In this document: piece by piece, positions 23,687-31,714 of the stretch
Position numbering within the stretch: position 1 is the first letter of the stretch
Layout: each line of letters begins with the position of its first letter
Source: Clostridia bacterium
GTDB taxonomy: Bacteria; Bacillota; Clostridia; Christensenellales; Borkfalkiaceae
Assembly: GCA_900767495.1 (NCBI GenBank)
Contig: CAAFZH010000084.1
Span: forward strand, 1 to 35,522
Direction: 5' to 3'
Length of the DNA stretch: 35,522 bases
Position numbers and translations under genes: made by a program
Notes under the pieces: model-generated
What the model was told of the DNA's origin: nothing
Databases searched by the model: none
What the model saw: only the letters and a program-made list of their open reading frames with translations

Positions 23687-24858
23687 TTCTTTTTCGTCCT
23701 CTTTAATAAAATAACGGAACAAATAAACACTATAACGGGGAAGCAAGTAGCAAAAAGCAACCCCGTTTTTATATCGTTTGAAACAAGTCCCGTGAGCGTA
23801 GGTCCTACGGTACAGCCTATATCGCCGAAAAGCGCGAGAACGCCGAACATTTTAGTTCCGCCCTTCGGGTAAGCCTGCCCCGCTACGGCGTAAAGCCCCG
23901 GCCATAACAAGCCGACGAATACGCCGCCGAACGCTATACCCGCAAGCGACAATCCCGCCGAGGGCGAAAGCGCGGCTAACAAATAAGAACCTATAAGCAA
24001 GCCTCCGCACAAAACGAAGGCTTTTTTCAGGTCGATTTTTTCGCCTAATACGCCGTAAACCGTCCTCGATAAAGCCATACCGAGCGCGAAAAGGCAAGTT
24101 CCGAAAACGTCGCCCAAAGTTTTGTCTACCCCAAGTCCTATTTCCGCAAAGTCCGACGCCCATTGCGCTATTGCCTGTTCTGCCGCGCCCGACGCGAGAA
24201 TCAATACGGGGAAAAGCCAGAATCCGCGCATAGTGAATATACTTTTATAAGACGACGGCGTTTCGTCCCCTTCGAGAGTTTCGAGCGGACAAACGGCAAA
24301 AGTTATACAGTTAAGCAGCGGTATAACCGCAAGCGCGACGGGCAAATAACGCCACGCGTCTATGGTGAACAAATTGAAATAAATCGTTGCGGCAAGCACG
24401 GTGAATATATGCCCCCAGCAATAAAACGAGTGCAAAAAACACATCGCGCCCGACTTATTACCGAGCGGCAACGCCTCTATTACCGGACTTAAAATCACCT
24501 CTACGAAACCACCGCCTATCGCCATAAGCACGGTGGCTGTTATTATGCCCGCAAAAGGGTTTATGACGTTTGGCAATACTCCGAGGCATACGAGTCCCGT
24601 ACAAGAGAAAACCTGGGCAAGAATCGCACCCGCGCGATAACCGATTCTTTCGGTTATTTTAGCCGAAAGCGAATCGACGATAATCTGCAAACCGAAGTTT
24701 ATGAATATTATAAACGACAGCATAGCCGAATCGAGCGCGAACTGCCGTTTGAACTGCACGAACAACAGCGGCGAGAGATTATTTACCATCGCTTGTATAA
24801 CGTAACCGACGTAACACGCGGTAAGCGTTAAGGAGTATTTTTTAGTCTTACAGCACAT
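23683..24858 (-). CDS. MFS transporter
   Basis: The 391-residue protein is a 12-helix-type major facilitator. Repeated hydrophobic segments span the length, and the short N-terminus (MCCKTKKYSLTLTACYVGYV) enters the membrane at once. RIGYRAGAILAQ between helices 2 and 3 is the loop where MFS proteins carry their signature. YGVLGEKIDLKK is the matching loop of the second half. The substrate cannot be told; the overall look is closest to sugar or fucose-type permeases of Clostridia. The WYL regulator gene is convergent and may or may not control it. The ATG has no ribosome binding site and lies nine bases after a -10 box. Confidence 0.88.
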   Translation of the reverse strand: MCCKTKKYSLTLTACYVGYVIQAMVNNLSPLLFVQFKRQFALDSAMLSFIIFINFGLQIIVDSLSAKITERIGYRAGAILAQVFSCTGLVCLGVLPNVINPFAGIITATVLMAIGGGFVEVILSPVIEALPLGNKSGAMCFLHSFYCWGHIFTVLAATIYFNLFTIDAWRYLPVALAVIPLLNCITFAVCPLETLEGDETPSSYKSIFTMRGFWLFPVLILASGAAEQAIAQWASDFAEIGLGVDKTLGDVFGTCLFALGMALSRTVYGVLGEKIDLKKAFVLCGGLLIGSYLLAALSPSAGLSLAGIAFGGVFVGLLWPGLYAVAGQAYPKGGTKMFGVLALFGDIGCTVGPTLTGLVSNDIKTGLLFATCFPVIVFICSVILLKRTKKN

Positions 24859-24867
24859 AATGAAGGT

Positions 24868-24896
24868 ATTCTATCATATAACCGAAAAAAAAGCAA
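24868..24896 (-). promoter_or_regulatory. Promoter abutting the MFS gene start
   Basis: On the minus strand TTGCTT (24896-24891), a 17-base spacer and TAGAAT (24873-24868) end nine bases before the ATG at 24858. The predicted leader is about three bases. Confidence 0.7.
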
Positions 24897-24968
24897 GCGA
24901 AAAAACCGAAAAATATACTGTGGCGATAATCGCATTATACGCCGCTTTTTACGGCAAATCTACGGACG

Positions 24969-24993
24969 GTAGAACCAAATTTAATCGTTCTAC
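24969..24993. promoter_or_regulatory. Inverted repeat in the MFS-degV divergent gap
   Basis: GTAGAAC and GTTCTAC are perfect inverted copies with an 11-base spacer. They lie about 45 bases upstream of the degV -35 box and about 70 bases upstream of the MFS -35 box, a place suited to an operator. The rest of the 241-base gap holds only the two promoters and AT-rich sequence. Confidence 0.35.
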
Positions 24994-25035
24994 TTTAAGT
25001 AATTTAAAATTCTACGCGCACGCGCGCGCATTAAG

Positions 25036-25063
25036 TTGATTTTTTATAAGAAAGTAATATAAT
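25036..25063 (+). promoter_or_regulatory. Promoter of the degV gene
   Basis: TTGATT (25036-25041), a 16-base spacer and TATAAT (25058-25063) precede a leader of about 30 bases. A GGAG ribosome binding site lies six bases before the ATG. Confidence 0.82.
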
Positions 25064-25099
25064 ATATTACTGTAAATTTTAAATTATACGGAGTAAGAT

Positions 25100-25948
25100 A
25101 TGAAAATTGCGATTTCGCTTGACAGCGCGTGCGACGCAAGCAAGGAAGTTATAGAAGAATACGGTTTTAATATAGTGCCTTTCGGCGTTACGATGGGCGA
25201 CAGGTTTTTTTACGACGGCGAAGTTGACACGCTCGAAATTTTCGAGTATGCGGACAAGAGCAAAACCCTGCCCAAAACCAACGCGGTAAACGAGGACGCG
25301 TTTGATAAACATTTTGCCAAATTGCTGGAAAACAACGACGCGGTTATACACTTCGATATATCTTCGGATATGTCGAGCGCGTACAACAACGCGGTAAATT
25401 CGGCTAAAAAGTTTAAAAACGTTTACGTTATAGACAGCCGAACCCTTTCGACCGGCATCTCCCTGGAGGCAATTTACGCAAAAAAACTTGCGGATAAAGG
25501 CGTCGCACCCGAAGTGATAGTAGAAAAAGTAAAAGAAAGAATACCTTACGTTCAGGCAAGTTTCGTTATAGAAAGGCTTGACTACTTATATAAAGGCGGA
25601 AGATGTTCGAGTTTGCAGTTGCTCGGCGCAAACTTACTTAAAATTCGTCCCGAAATAGAAGTTAAAGACGGCAAAATGGGCAACACGGGTAAATTCAGAG
25701 GTCGTATGAACGACGTAGTTACCAAGTATTGTCAGTCGGTGCTTTCAACCTATAATACTCCCGACACGTCGGTAATATTCATTACTCACAGTCGCGCAAC
25801 CCAAGATATGGTAGACGCCGCAAAAGAAGTCGTTAAAGAATACGGTTTTGAGAAAGTGTACGAAACTTACGCGGGTTGTACGGTTTCGAGCCACTGCGGC
25901 AAAAACACGCTCGGTATACTCTATATAAACGACGGCAAAGCCGAATAA
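25100..25948 (+). CDS. DegV family fatty acid-binding protein
   Basis: DegV (FakB) proteins bind a fatty acid that the kinase FakA phosphorylates for incorporation into phospholipid. The 282-residue length is normal. The N-terminus MKIAISLDSACDAS is the family start, with the conserved Ser-Asp pair. FDISSDMSSAYNNAV, YVIDSRTLSTGI and RLDYLYKGGR are the other family blocks around the ligand pocket. FakA is not in this window, so function is inferred from the family. It is a single-gene unit with its own promoter and terminator. Confidence 0.93.
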   Translation: MKIAISLDSACDASKEVIEEYGFNIVPFGVTMGDRFFYDGEVDTLEIFEYADKSKTLPKTNAVNEDAFDKHFAKLLENNDAVIHFDISSDMSSAYNNAVNSAKKFKNVYVIDSRTLSTGISLEAIYAKKLADKGVAPEVIVEKVKERIPYVQASFVIERLDYLYKGGRCSSLQLLGANLLKIRPEIEVKDGKMGNTGKFRGRMNDVVTKYCQSVLSTYNTPDTSVIFITHSRATQDMVDAAKEVVKEYGFEKVYETYAGCTVSSHCGKNTLGILYINDGKAE

Positions 25949-25999
25949 TTAAGCACACTCCTGACACTCCTATAAAAAAGGGCTTTTGCCCGACAAAGA

Positions 26000-26036
26000 C
26001 GCGAAGCGGCGTAATTCGTCGCTTCGCGCTTTTGTT
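26000..26036 (+). terminator. Intrinsic terminator after degV
   Basis: CGCGAAGCGGCG (26000-26011) pairs over 12 positions with CGTCGCTTCGCG (26017-26028), including one G-T pair. CTTTTGTTT follows. Confidence 0.88.
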
Positions 26037-26069
26037 TAGTGATTGTATAAGTCGGCAAAAGACGAAAAA

Positions 26070-26103
26070 AAGTCCGTCGCAAGTAAAAACTTGCGACGGA
26101 CTT
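26070..26103 (-). terminator. Intrinsic terminator after RNase P RNA
   Basis: A perfect 15-bp stem (26070-26084 with 26089-26103, loop AAAA) lies three bases after the rnpB 3' end. On the minus strand seven T residues follow. Confidence 0.93.
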
Positions 26104-26106
26104 AAC

Positions 26107-26440
26107 AAGCGGGGTTATAAGCCGCGTTCTGTCATTTAATGCGGTTATCTATCTAGGATCGTCGTTGCCGACGACCTCAAGCGACGTTTAACGGGCGACT
26201 CGGCTCGGCTGCCGATTGAGTCGCCCCTATCTTGCTCCGAATGGGGTTTACACTGCACGGCGCGTCTCCGCGTCGTCGGTAGGCTCTTACCCTGCCTTTT
26301 CACCCTTACGCTTTTAAAGCGCGGTAATTTTCTGTTGCACTTTCCTTAAAGTTACCTTCACCGTCCGTTAGGCGGCATCCTTGCCGATTGGAGCGCGGAC
26401 TTTCCTCGTGGCTTTCGCCCCGCAACCGCACGCCCCGCTT
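26107..26440 (-). ncRNA. rnpB: RNase P RNA, bacterial type A
   Basis: Catalytic RNA that trims the 5' leader from tRNA precursors. The minus strand carries the universal blocks in order: GAGGAAAGTCCGCGCTCC, GTGCAACAGA, AGGGTGAAAAGGCAGGGTAA, CGGAGCAAGATAGGGGC, CTAGATAGATAACCGC and GACAGAACGCGGCTTATAA. Ends are set by helix P1, AAGCGGGG (26440-26433) with CCCCGCTT (26114-26107). The layout with the GGAGCAAGATAGGGG block and GCTTGAGG corresponds to type A rather than the Bacillus type B. About 334 bases, normal for the type. A consensus promoter and a terminator flank it. Confidence 0.96.
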
Positions 26441-26449
26441 GTCTTGTTT

Positions 26450-26478
26450 ATTTTACGCTTTTTAAACGCTTTTGTCAA
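26450..26478 (-). promoter_or_regulatory. Promoter of rnpB
   Basis: On the minus strand TTGACA (26478-26473), a 17-base spacer and TAAAAT (26455-26450) place transcription start near 26443, matching the P1-defined 5' end. The -35 box directly abuts the stop codon of the upstream gene. Confidence 0.9.
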
Positions 26479-27159
26479 TCAAAATTTAAGCGTTGCAAAC
26501 CTTAAAGCCATAAATTCGTCGGTAAATATTACGTCTGCCATTCGCCCCAAAAACGTCATAGCGGCAAGACCTTGGCTGCGATTGACGAAACGGAATATGG
26601 CAAGCATAGTCAAAGACAAATCGAATACGAGAAAAGCAAATATAATTATCGCCGATATGCTCATTGCTTTTTGCGGCAGTTTTTGAAAAGCCTTGTCCAG
26701 CGGGCGATATACAAGATATACCACCGCAAGGCATAAAAGCCCCCAAAACAGCATTATGGGAATAGTCGTTCTGCCGTTGATATTCAAGAATAAATCAGAA
26801 TAATCCCAGGATTTTGCACCGAGAATTTTTTCTTCCAAAAAACTCAGAGTATATTCGGCGACCCCTCCGCCGAGCGCGCCTATAAGGTAGACATCGTAAA
26901 ACTTTTTACGGTTATGCAGCAACATTATTATAAACACCGCGCCCGCGCCGTAAACGAAGTTGAAAGGCGTCAGTATACTGCCGTTACAAAACACGAACCC
27001 ATTGCCTTTAAACAAGTTTAAAATAGTTTCGTACACCGTGCCGACGAGTCCGCCGAGTAAATATATGTAAACGTACTCCGCAAAACTTATTTTTCTTTTT
27101 TCCTCTGCAACCGCCTGTTTCGCGCTTATCGCGCCGTTAATCTCCATTTCTTTTTCCAT
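26479..27159 (-). CDS. CmpB-like membrane protein (PF06541), copy 2
   Basis: The 226-residue protein matches the family called putative ABC-transporter type IV (CmpB, PF06541). Hallmarks are GGLVGTVYETILNLF, then NGSILTPFNFVYGAGAV, and SWDYSDLFLNINGRTTIPI. About six membrane helices are expected. The function of the family is not known and no ATPase gene is nearby. It begins two bases after the stop of a paralogue (27162-27857) and has no clear ribosome binding site, so coupled translation is likely. The N-terminus adds about 25 polar residues not present in the paralogue. Confidence 0.82.
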   Translation of the reverse strand: MEKEMEINGAISAKQAVAEEKRKISFAEYVYIYLLGGLVGTVYETILNLFKGNGFVFCNGSILTPFNFVYGAGAVFIIMLLHNRKKFYDVYLIGALGGGVAEYTLSFLEEKILGAKSWDYSDLFLNINGRTTIPIMLFWGLLCLAVVYLVYRPLDKAFQKLPQKAMSISAIIIFAFLVFDLSLTMLAIFRFVNRSQGLAAMTFLGRMADVIFTDEFMALRFATLKF

Positions 27160-27161
27160 AG

Positions 27162-27857
27162 TTAAGCCGCCGTCTTTTCAAATTCCGCGTTGATTTCTTT
27201 TTCGGGTTGGTCTAATTTAGTGTTTTCAAAATGTTTTTGCATATATGCGTCGTTAAAGACTTTATCCAAAAACCTTGCGTAACCGTTCGTCGCCGCAACA
27301 CCATCTTTTCTTTGCCTGTATCTTAACACCGTAGTTACGGTAAAAGCAAGGTCTGTCGCGCAATAAATTATTATAATCGTCAAAGCCGTATGATATACTC
27401 TCGCGTGCGCCGCGGTATCGGTGAAAAACCTTTGCACGATGAAGTTATCAATCGGCAAATACACGCAGTACAAAACGAGCATACTCAAAATTCCCCATAC
27501 TATCATAGGTAAAAGAGCCGTCCTGCCGTTTATATTGAATTTCATATAGTTATAGTTCCAACTGCGCGTGTGCAGAATCTTTTCTTCCGCAAAAGAAATA
27601 GCGTATTCCACCGCGCCGCCGAGTAACGCTCCCACGGCGAACACCCAAAAGGGATTGTCCTTTAAGCCTATCAACCCGAGACATATCGCCACCGCGCCTA
27701 TGCCGTAAACAAAGTTGAACGGCGTAGTTACAGACCCGTTTGAATACACGAATTTGCGACGTTTTACGAGATATAAACAAGTTTCGTAAATATTGCCCGC
27801 AAGTCCGCCGACGAGGTACATAAGTATTAAACCGTAACCGTAATCAAGTTTATCCAT
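27162..27857 (-). CDS. CmpB-like membrane protein (PF06541), copy 1
   Basis: The 231-residue protein belongs to the same PF06541 family as its downstream neighbour. Shared blocks are GGLAGNIYETCLYLV, NGSVTTPFNFVYGIGAV and SWNYNYMKFNINGRTALLP. About six membrane helices are predicted by eye, followed by a polar C-terminal tail rich in Glu and Lys. A GGTGA ribosome binding site lies near the ATG and a TAGAAT -10-like box about 20 bases upstream; the -35 box is poor. The two genes form a tandem paralogue pair of unknown function. Confidence 0.85.
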   Translation of the reverse strand: MDKLDYGYGLILMYLVGGLAGNIYETCLYLVKRRKFVYSNGSVTTPFNFVYGIGAVAICLGLIGLKDNPFWVFAVGALLGGAVEYAISFAEEKILHTRSWNYNYMKFNINGRTALLPMIVWGILSMLVLYCVYLPIDNFIVQRFFTDTAAHARVYHTALTIIIIYCATDLAFTVTTVLRYRQRKDGVAATNGYARFLDKVFNDAYMQKHFENTKLDQPEKEINAEFEKTAA

Positions 27858-27974
27858 AGTATATCACCATGTATATTCTATCATTTTTTTAATCGATAGA
27901 AAAGTACAAATATACCGTCAGTGTTGATATTTCATCTTTATCGCTATTTTTGTTTTTTTGGCTGCGTTAAACCG

Positions 27975-28043
27975 TTGACTTTAAAATTTTTATATGTTAA
28001 GATAAGGGTGTTGGGGCGGTTGCCGATTTTCGGCAACCGCCCC
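27975..28043 (+). promoter_or_regulatory. Promoter and strong 5'-UTR hairpin of the MATE gene
   Basis: TTGACT (27975-27980), a 17-base spacer and TAAGAT (27998-28003) precede a leader of about 49 bases. The leader contains a perfect 14-bp stem, 28013-28026 with 28030-28043, loop TTT. There is no T run after it, so it is not a terminator. It ends 15 bases before the ATG and leaves only a weak GGG as ribosome binding site. Confidence 0.7.
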
Positions 28044-28058
28044 CTGTGGGCATTAACT

Positions 28059-29378
28059 ATGGAAAACATAAAACTCTCGGATCATTTTACTTATAAAAAA
28101 CTTTATCGCTTTGTACTTCCGTCTGTAATTATGATGATTTTTACGTCGATTTACTGCGTTATAGACGGTTTTTTTATTTCAAACTTCATAGGTAAAACGG
28201 AATTTGCGGCGATAAATCTCGTATGGCCGTTTTTAATGATACTCGGCGGAACGGGCTTTATGATAGGCACGGGCGGCGCGGCGTTCGTAACAAAAACCAT
28301 AGGCGAAGGCGAAACGGAAAAAGCAAACCGCTGTTTTTCTATGCTCATAATTTTTACCGTCATTTTCGGCGCGATTTTAACCGCCCTCGGCATAGCGTTT
28401 ATACGCCCCGTAAGCCGTTTGCTCGGCGCGGACGAAAATATGATAGACCATTGCGTAATTTACGGTACGACGGTCTTGGCGTTTACCGCGTTTTTTATGT
28501 TACAAAACGTATTCCAAAGTTTCCTCGCCGCGGCTGAAAAGCCAAAACTCGGGCTTTACGTAACCATTCTGGCGGGCGTTGCAAACGCCGCGCTCGACGC
28601 GCTGTTTATAGTTGTTTTCAAGTGGAAATTGGTGGGCGCGGCTTTGGCTACGGGCATAGGACAAGTTATAGGCGGAATTTTACCTCTTTTCTATTTCGCG
28701 CGCAAAAACGGCAGTTTACTTAAACTGGTAAAAACGAAAATCGACTTTAAAATTATTTTAAAAGTTTGCGGCAACGGTTCTTCCGAACTCTTAACCAACA
28801 TTGCATCATCGATAGTGAGTATGCTTTATAACTTACAGTTAATGAAATTTTTCGGCGAAGACGGCGTTTCCGCTTACGGCGTTTTAATGTACGTACAACT
28901 CGTATTTTTAGCGATAGAAATAGGCTTTTCTATGGGGAGCGCGCCGATTATAAGTTACAATTACGGCGCGGCCAACAAAGCCGAGTTAAAAAACGTGTTT
29001 AAAAAGAGTATAATATCGATGAGCGTGGCAGGCGTATTGCTTTCGGGGTTGGCGCAACTACTCGCCGTGCCGCTTGCCAAACTGTTCGTCGGCTCTTACC
29101 CCGCGCTGCTCGACCTTACGATTACGGCGTTCAGAATGTTCTCGTTCGCGTTCATATTCTCGGGAATTACCATTTATTCTTCGGGATTTTTCACCGCTCT
29201 TAACAACGGCGCGGTATCGGCGATATTGTCGTTTGCCCGCTCGCTCGTATTCCAAAGCATTTTCGTGCTTACCTTTACCGCGGAAATTATCTGGTGGGCG
29301 GCGTTCGCTACCGAGGTTTGCGCCTTTATAACGGCAACGATATTCTTTATAGTTATGCGAAAACGCTACGGATATTAA
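28059..29378 (+). CDS. MATE family efflux transporter
   Basis: The 439-residue protein is a multidrug and toxin extrusion (MATE) antiporter of the NorM/DinF superfamily. Twelve hydrophobic segments are present. Typical MATE blocks are IDGFFISNFIGKTEFAAINL near the N-terminus and FGEDGVSAYGVLMYVQLVF with SMGSAPIISYNYGAANK in the second half. The start at 28059 (MENIKLSDHF) is preferred to an upstream in-frame ATG because the upstream part would run through the promoter and leader hairpin. The substrate is not evident. A bidirectional terminator follows. Confidence 0.92.
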   Translation: MENIKLSDHFTYKKLYRFVLPSVIMMIFTSIYCVIDGFFISNFIGKTEFAAINLVWPFLMILGGTGFMIGTGGAAFVTKTIGEGETEKANRCFSMLIIFTVIFGAILTALGIAFIRPVSRLLGADENMIDHCVIYGTTVLAFTAFFMLQNVFQSFLAAAEKPKLGLYVTILAGVANAALDALFIVVFKWKLVGAALATGIGQVIGGILPLFYFARKNGSLLKLVKTKIDFKIILKVCGNGSSELLTNIASSIVSMLYNLQLMKFFGEDGVSAYGVLMYVQLVFLAIEIGFSMGSAPIISYNYGAANKAELKNVFKKSIISMSVAGVLLSGLAQLLAVPLAKLFVGSYPALLDLTITAFRMFSFAFIFSGITIYSSGFFTALNNGAVSAILSFARSLVFQSIFVLTFTAEIIWWAAFATEVCAFITATIFFIVMRKRYGY

Positions 29379-29383
29379 AAAAC

Positions 29384-29409
29384 GCGGTCGCGCCTGCCGG
29401 CGCGACCGC
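29384..29409. terminator. Bidirectional terminator between MATE and protease genes
   Basis: GCGGTCGCGCC (29384-29394) pairs with GGCGCGACCGC (29399-29409), loop TGCC. TTATTTTTTTA follows on the plus strand, and GTTTTTT follows on the minus strand, serving both convergent genes. Confidence 0.92.
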
Positions 29410-29425
29410 TTATTTTTTTATTTAC

Positions 29426-30586
29426 TTATTTACTTTGACCGTAAACGTATTGATCAACCGTGAATTCAGCGGTTTTATTGTCGTTTCCACGCGTATATTT
29501 GACTGTTACGGTATCGCCGAACTTGGCTTTCGCGATATAATTATTCAAGTTGGTAAGCGTTTCGGAAGTTGCCGAACCGACCGTAAACTCTTCGTTATCG
29601 CCTATCTTAATAGAACTAATCAGATCTTCTACCCGCAAACCGTTCTTTGCAAACAGCCCGTACGGGTCGAGCGAAGATATACCCAAGTATTGTTTACGAA
29701 AATAGAACGATTGATATAAACCGAATTCCACGCCCAAGTCGAAATTACCCTTGATATAGCCGAATTGTTCGTTTGCCTTGTAAGTTCCGATAAGAGCCTG
29801 AAATTTCGCATAAGCGGTGTTGCCTGCGATTGCAAAACTCAGACCTTGTGCAGACGAGGATTTATAACCCGCGTTTACTATTCCGACGAGTTCACCCGTT
29901 TTCGCGTTAAACAACCCGCCTCCGGAATTACCGCCGTTTATCGCCGCGTCGGTCTGCAACAAGACCATCGCTTTCCCTTCCACGTTGACTTCGCGGTTCA
30001 CCGCGCTGATTATGCCTTTGGTAACCGTACCGCCGAGAACGCCGAGCGGATTGCCGATTGCAACGACTTCCGTGCCGACGTCGATATAATCGGACTTTGT
30101 ACTTTCGGGCGAATACCACACTGCTTTAGAAAGTCCGCTTACACCCTCGCCGACTATAGTTATTACGCCAATATCGGATTTCGGATCAGAACCGACAAGC
30201 GCAACGTTATCGAATTCAGTTCCGTCTACCGCCTTAACGACCATTTTCTTGCTGCCCTCCAACACGTGGTGGCAAGTAACGATAATGGCAGCGTTCGTAT
30301 TTTTGTCAATACTGATAACCACGCCGCTACCGCTGCCCGTGCCTTCGTCGGTCTGAACGTAAATTTCGACTACCGAAGACCTGATTCTCTTTAAAACGTC
30401 TACGAGCGCAGCAGGCTCGGACTCGGTCGCGCTGTATTCGACTTTAAAATTAACGCCCGATACGCTTACCGTACTCGAGGAAGTGCCGCTCGAAGCAGGT
30501 CCGAACGCGTCGCCGCAAGAAGTTACCGAAAAAACCGCAACCACGACTAAAACTACACTTAATAGTGCTTTACGCCATCTTTTCAT
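29426..30586 (-). CDS. Lipoprotein HtrA/DegP-like serine protease
   Basis: The 386-residue protein has a lipoprotein signal peptide with a basic start (MKRWRKALLS) and lipobox VTSC, so C24 should be lipidated and the enzyme anchored outside the membrane. The trypsin-like triad is visible: H107 in TCHHVLE, D138 in SDIGVI and S221 in GGNSGGG. A Ser/Gly-rich spacer (25-45) separates anchor and domain. The C-terminal 110 residues (QYLGISSLDPYGLF onward) are PDZ-like with a GDTVTVKYTR ending. It is likely an envelope quality-control protease. A GGAG ribosome binding site precedes the ATG. Confidence 0.93.
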   Translation of the reverse strand: MKRWRKALLSVVLVVVAVFSVTSCGDAFGPASSGTSSSTVSVSGVNFKVEYSATESEPAALVDVLKRIRSSVVEIYVQTDEGTGSGSGVVISIDKNTNAAIIVTCHHVLEGSKKMVVKAVDGTEFDNVALVGSDPKSDIGVITIVGEGVSGLSKAVWYSPESTKSDYIDVGTEVVAIGNPLGVLGGTVTKGIISAVNREVNVEGKAMVLLQTDAAINGGNSGGGLFNAKTGELVGIVNAGYKSSSAQGLSFAIAGNTAYAKFQALIGTYKANEQFGYIKGNFDLGVEFGLYQSFYFRKQYLGISSLDPYGLFAKNGLRVEDLISSIKIGDNEEFTVGSATSETLTNLNNYIAKAKFGDTVTVKYTRGNDNKTAEFTVDQYVYGQSK

Positions 30587-30963
30587 AATACCACTCCTGA
30601 TTATAGATAATATTTTACAAATATTATATTATGCGCTTATGAGCGCAAAATAATAACTCGGTGAAAAAAAATCAAAGTCGCACCTATTAAGGTACGACTT
30701 CGACGCTCTGCCTATAGCGGCAGAGCGTCGAAGTTCCGCCGATAAATCATTAGTTAAGATAAGCAAAGCAATATATTAAGCAACAAAATTTTTTTATTTC
30801 AAAAACCGACCACGATAATTCTCATTAAATAATCGGTTTTAATTTTGTTGACAATAATAATATGCAACGCTTTTAAAAAAGTTATACGCGAACTTTAAAA
30901 AAAGTTCGTTTACCCTCGTTTTTCGTCATATTGAACGATAGCAAAATGACAGAAAAAACGTGA
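30587..30963. other. 377-base non-coding gap with hairpins and a repeat fragment
   Basis: This gap holds no credible gene. Near the protease start a TATAAT (minus, 30628-30623) lies beside a palindrome TGCGCT-TATG-AGCGCA (30632-30647). Then come a terminator-like hairpin pair (30664-30736), a 70-base inverted-repeat structure (30781-30850) and a palindrome CGAACTTT/AAAGTTCG near 30890-30909. At 30926-30951 there is a short repeat fragment bounded by GTCAT and ATGAC. Confidence 0.6.
30664..30736 (-). terminator. Double hairpin with T run, orphan terminator
   Basis: On the minus strand a perfect 16-bp hairpin (30690-30736 region, arms ending GGCAGAGCGTCGAAGT) is followed by a second stem AAGTCG-ACCT / AGGT-CGACTT (30666-30691). 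TGATTTTTTTT comes next. The second stem plus eight T residues is a good intrinsic terminator. It is about 230 bases beyond the yebC stop, so it may end a long yebC 3' region or an unannotated small RNA. Confidence 0.65.
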
Positions 30964-31704
30964 TTACTCTTCTTCGTCCTCTTCGGGAAGGTCTACGTTA
31001 TGATAAACGTCCTGAACGTCGTCTTGTTCCTCGAACGCGTCGAGCATTTTGCGGAAAGTTTCGGTCTGATGCTCGTCGAGAGTTACTTTGTCGTTAGGTA
31101 TCATCATAACTTCCGCCTCGTAGAAATTATAGTTTTTGCCTTCGAGATATTTTCTTACCGCGGAAAAATCTGCGGGGGCGGTTCTTATTTCAAACGAATC
31201 GTCGCAAGTGATAACGTCCTCCGCGCCCGCCTCTAAGGCGTCTTCCATAACGCCGTCTTCGGTCATTTCGGGAGTGCGTTCCACGACTATTACGCCCTTA
31301 TTGTCGAACATATAGCCTACCGAACCCGTAGTACCCATATTGCCGCCGTATTTGGAGAATATGTGCCTTACGTCGCCGCCCGTTCTGTTTTTATTGTCTG
31401 TAAGCGTGGCGACTATAACCGCGCTGCCGCCTACGCCGTAACCTTCGTAAGTAAGATTTTCGTAGTTTACGCCGTTAAGTTCGCCCGCCGCCTTGGCAAT
31501 ACTGCGCTTAATGTTGTCGTTAGGCATATTAGCCGCTTTTGCTTTGGCAATAACGTCGGCAAGTTTGCTGTTGGTGTACGGATCGGGGTTGCCCTTTGCC
31601 GCAACGGCGAGTTCTCTTCCGATTTTGGTAAATATTCTACCCTTAACCGCGTCGGTTTTTGCTTTTTTATTTTTAATGTTTGCCCATTTGCTATGTCCTG
31701 ACAT
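30964..31704 (-). CDS. yebC: YebC/PmpR family protein
   Basis: The 246-residue protein begins MSGHSKWANIKNKKAKTDA, the diagnostic start of the family, and contains NLTYEGYGVGGSAVIVATLTD in two conserved blocks. Members are described as DNA-binding regulators. More recently YebC-type proteins have been linked to relief of ribosome stalling at proline-rich stretches. Which applies here is not visible. The acidic tail (DLPEEDEEE) is usual. It follows the TrmH-family gene by 10 bases with an AAGGAG site and is co-transcribed with it. Confidence 0.95.
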   Translation of the reverse strand: MSGHSKWANIKNKKAKTDAVKGRIFTKIGRELAVAAKGNPDPYTNSKLADVIAKAKAANMPNDNIKRSIAKAAGELNGVNYENLTYEGYGVGGSAVIVATLTDNKNRTGGDVRHIFSKYGGNMGTTGSVGYMFDNKGVIVVERTPEMTEDGVMEDALEAGAEDVITCDDSFEIRTAPADFSAVRKYLEGKNYNFYEAEVMMIPNDKVTLDEHQTETFRKMLDAFEEQDDVQDVYHNVDLPEEDEEE

Positions 31705-31714
31705 AGTATTCTCC

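Noticed and set aside
27921..28058. Upstream in-frame ATG for the MATE gene
   Set aside because: It would translate through the promoter and the leader hairpin and adds a sequence unlike MATE proteins.
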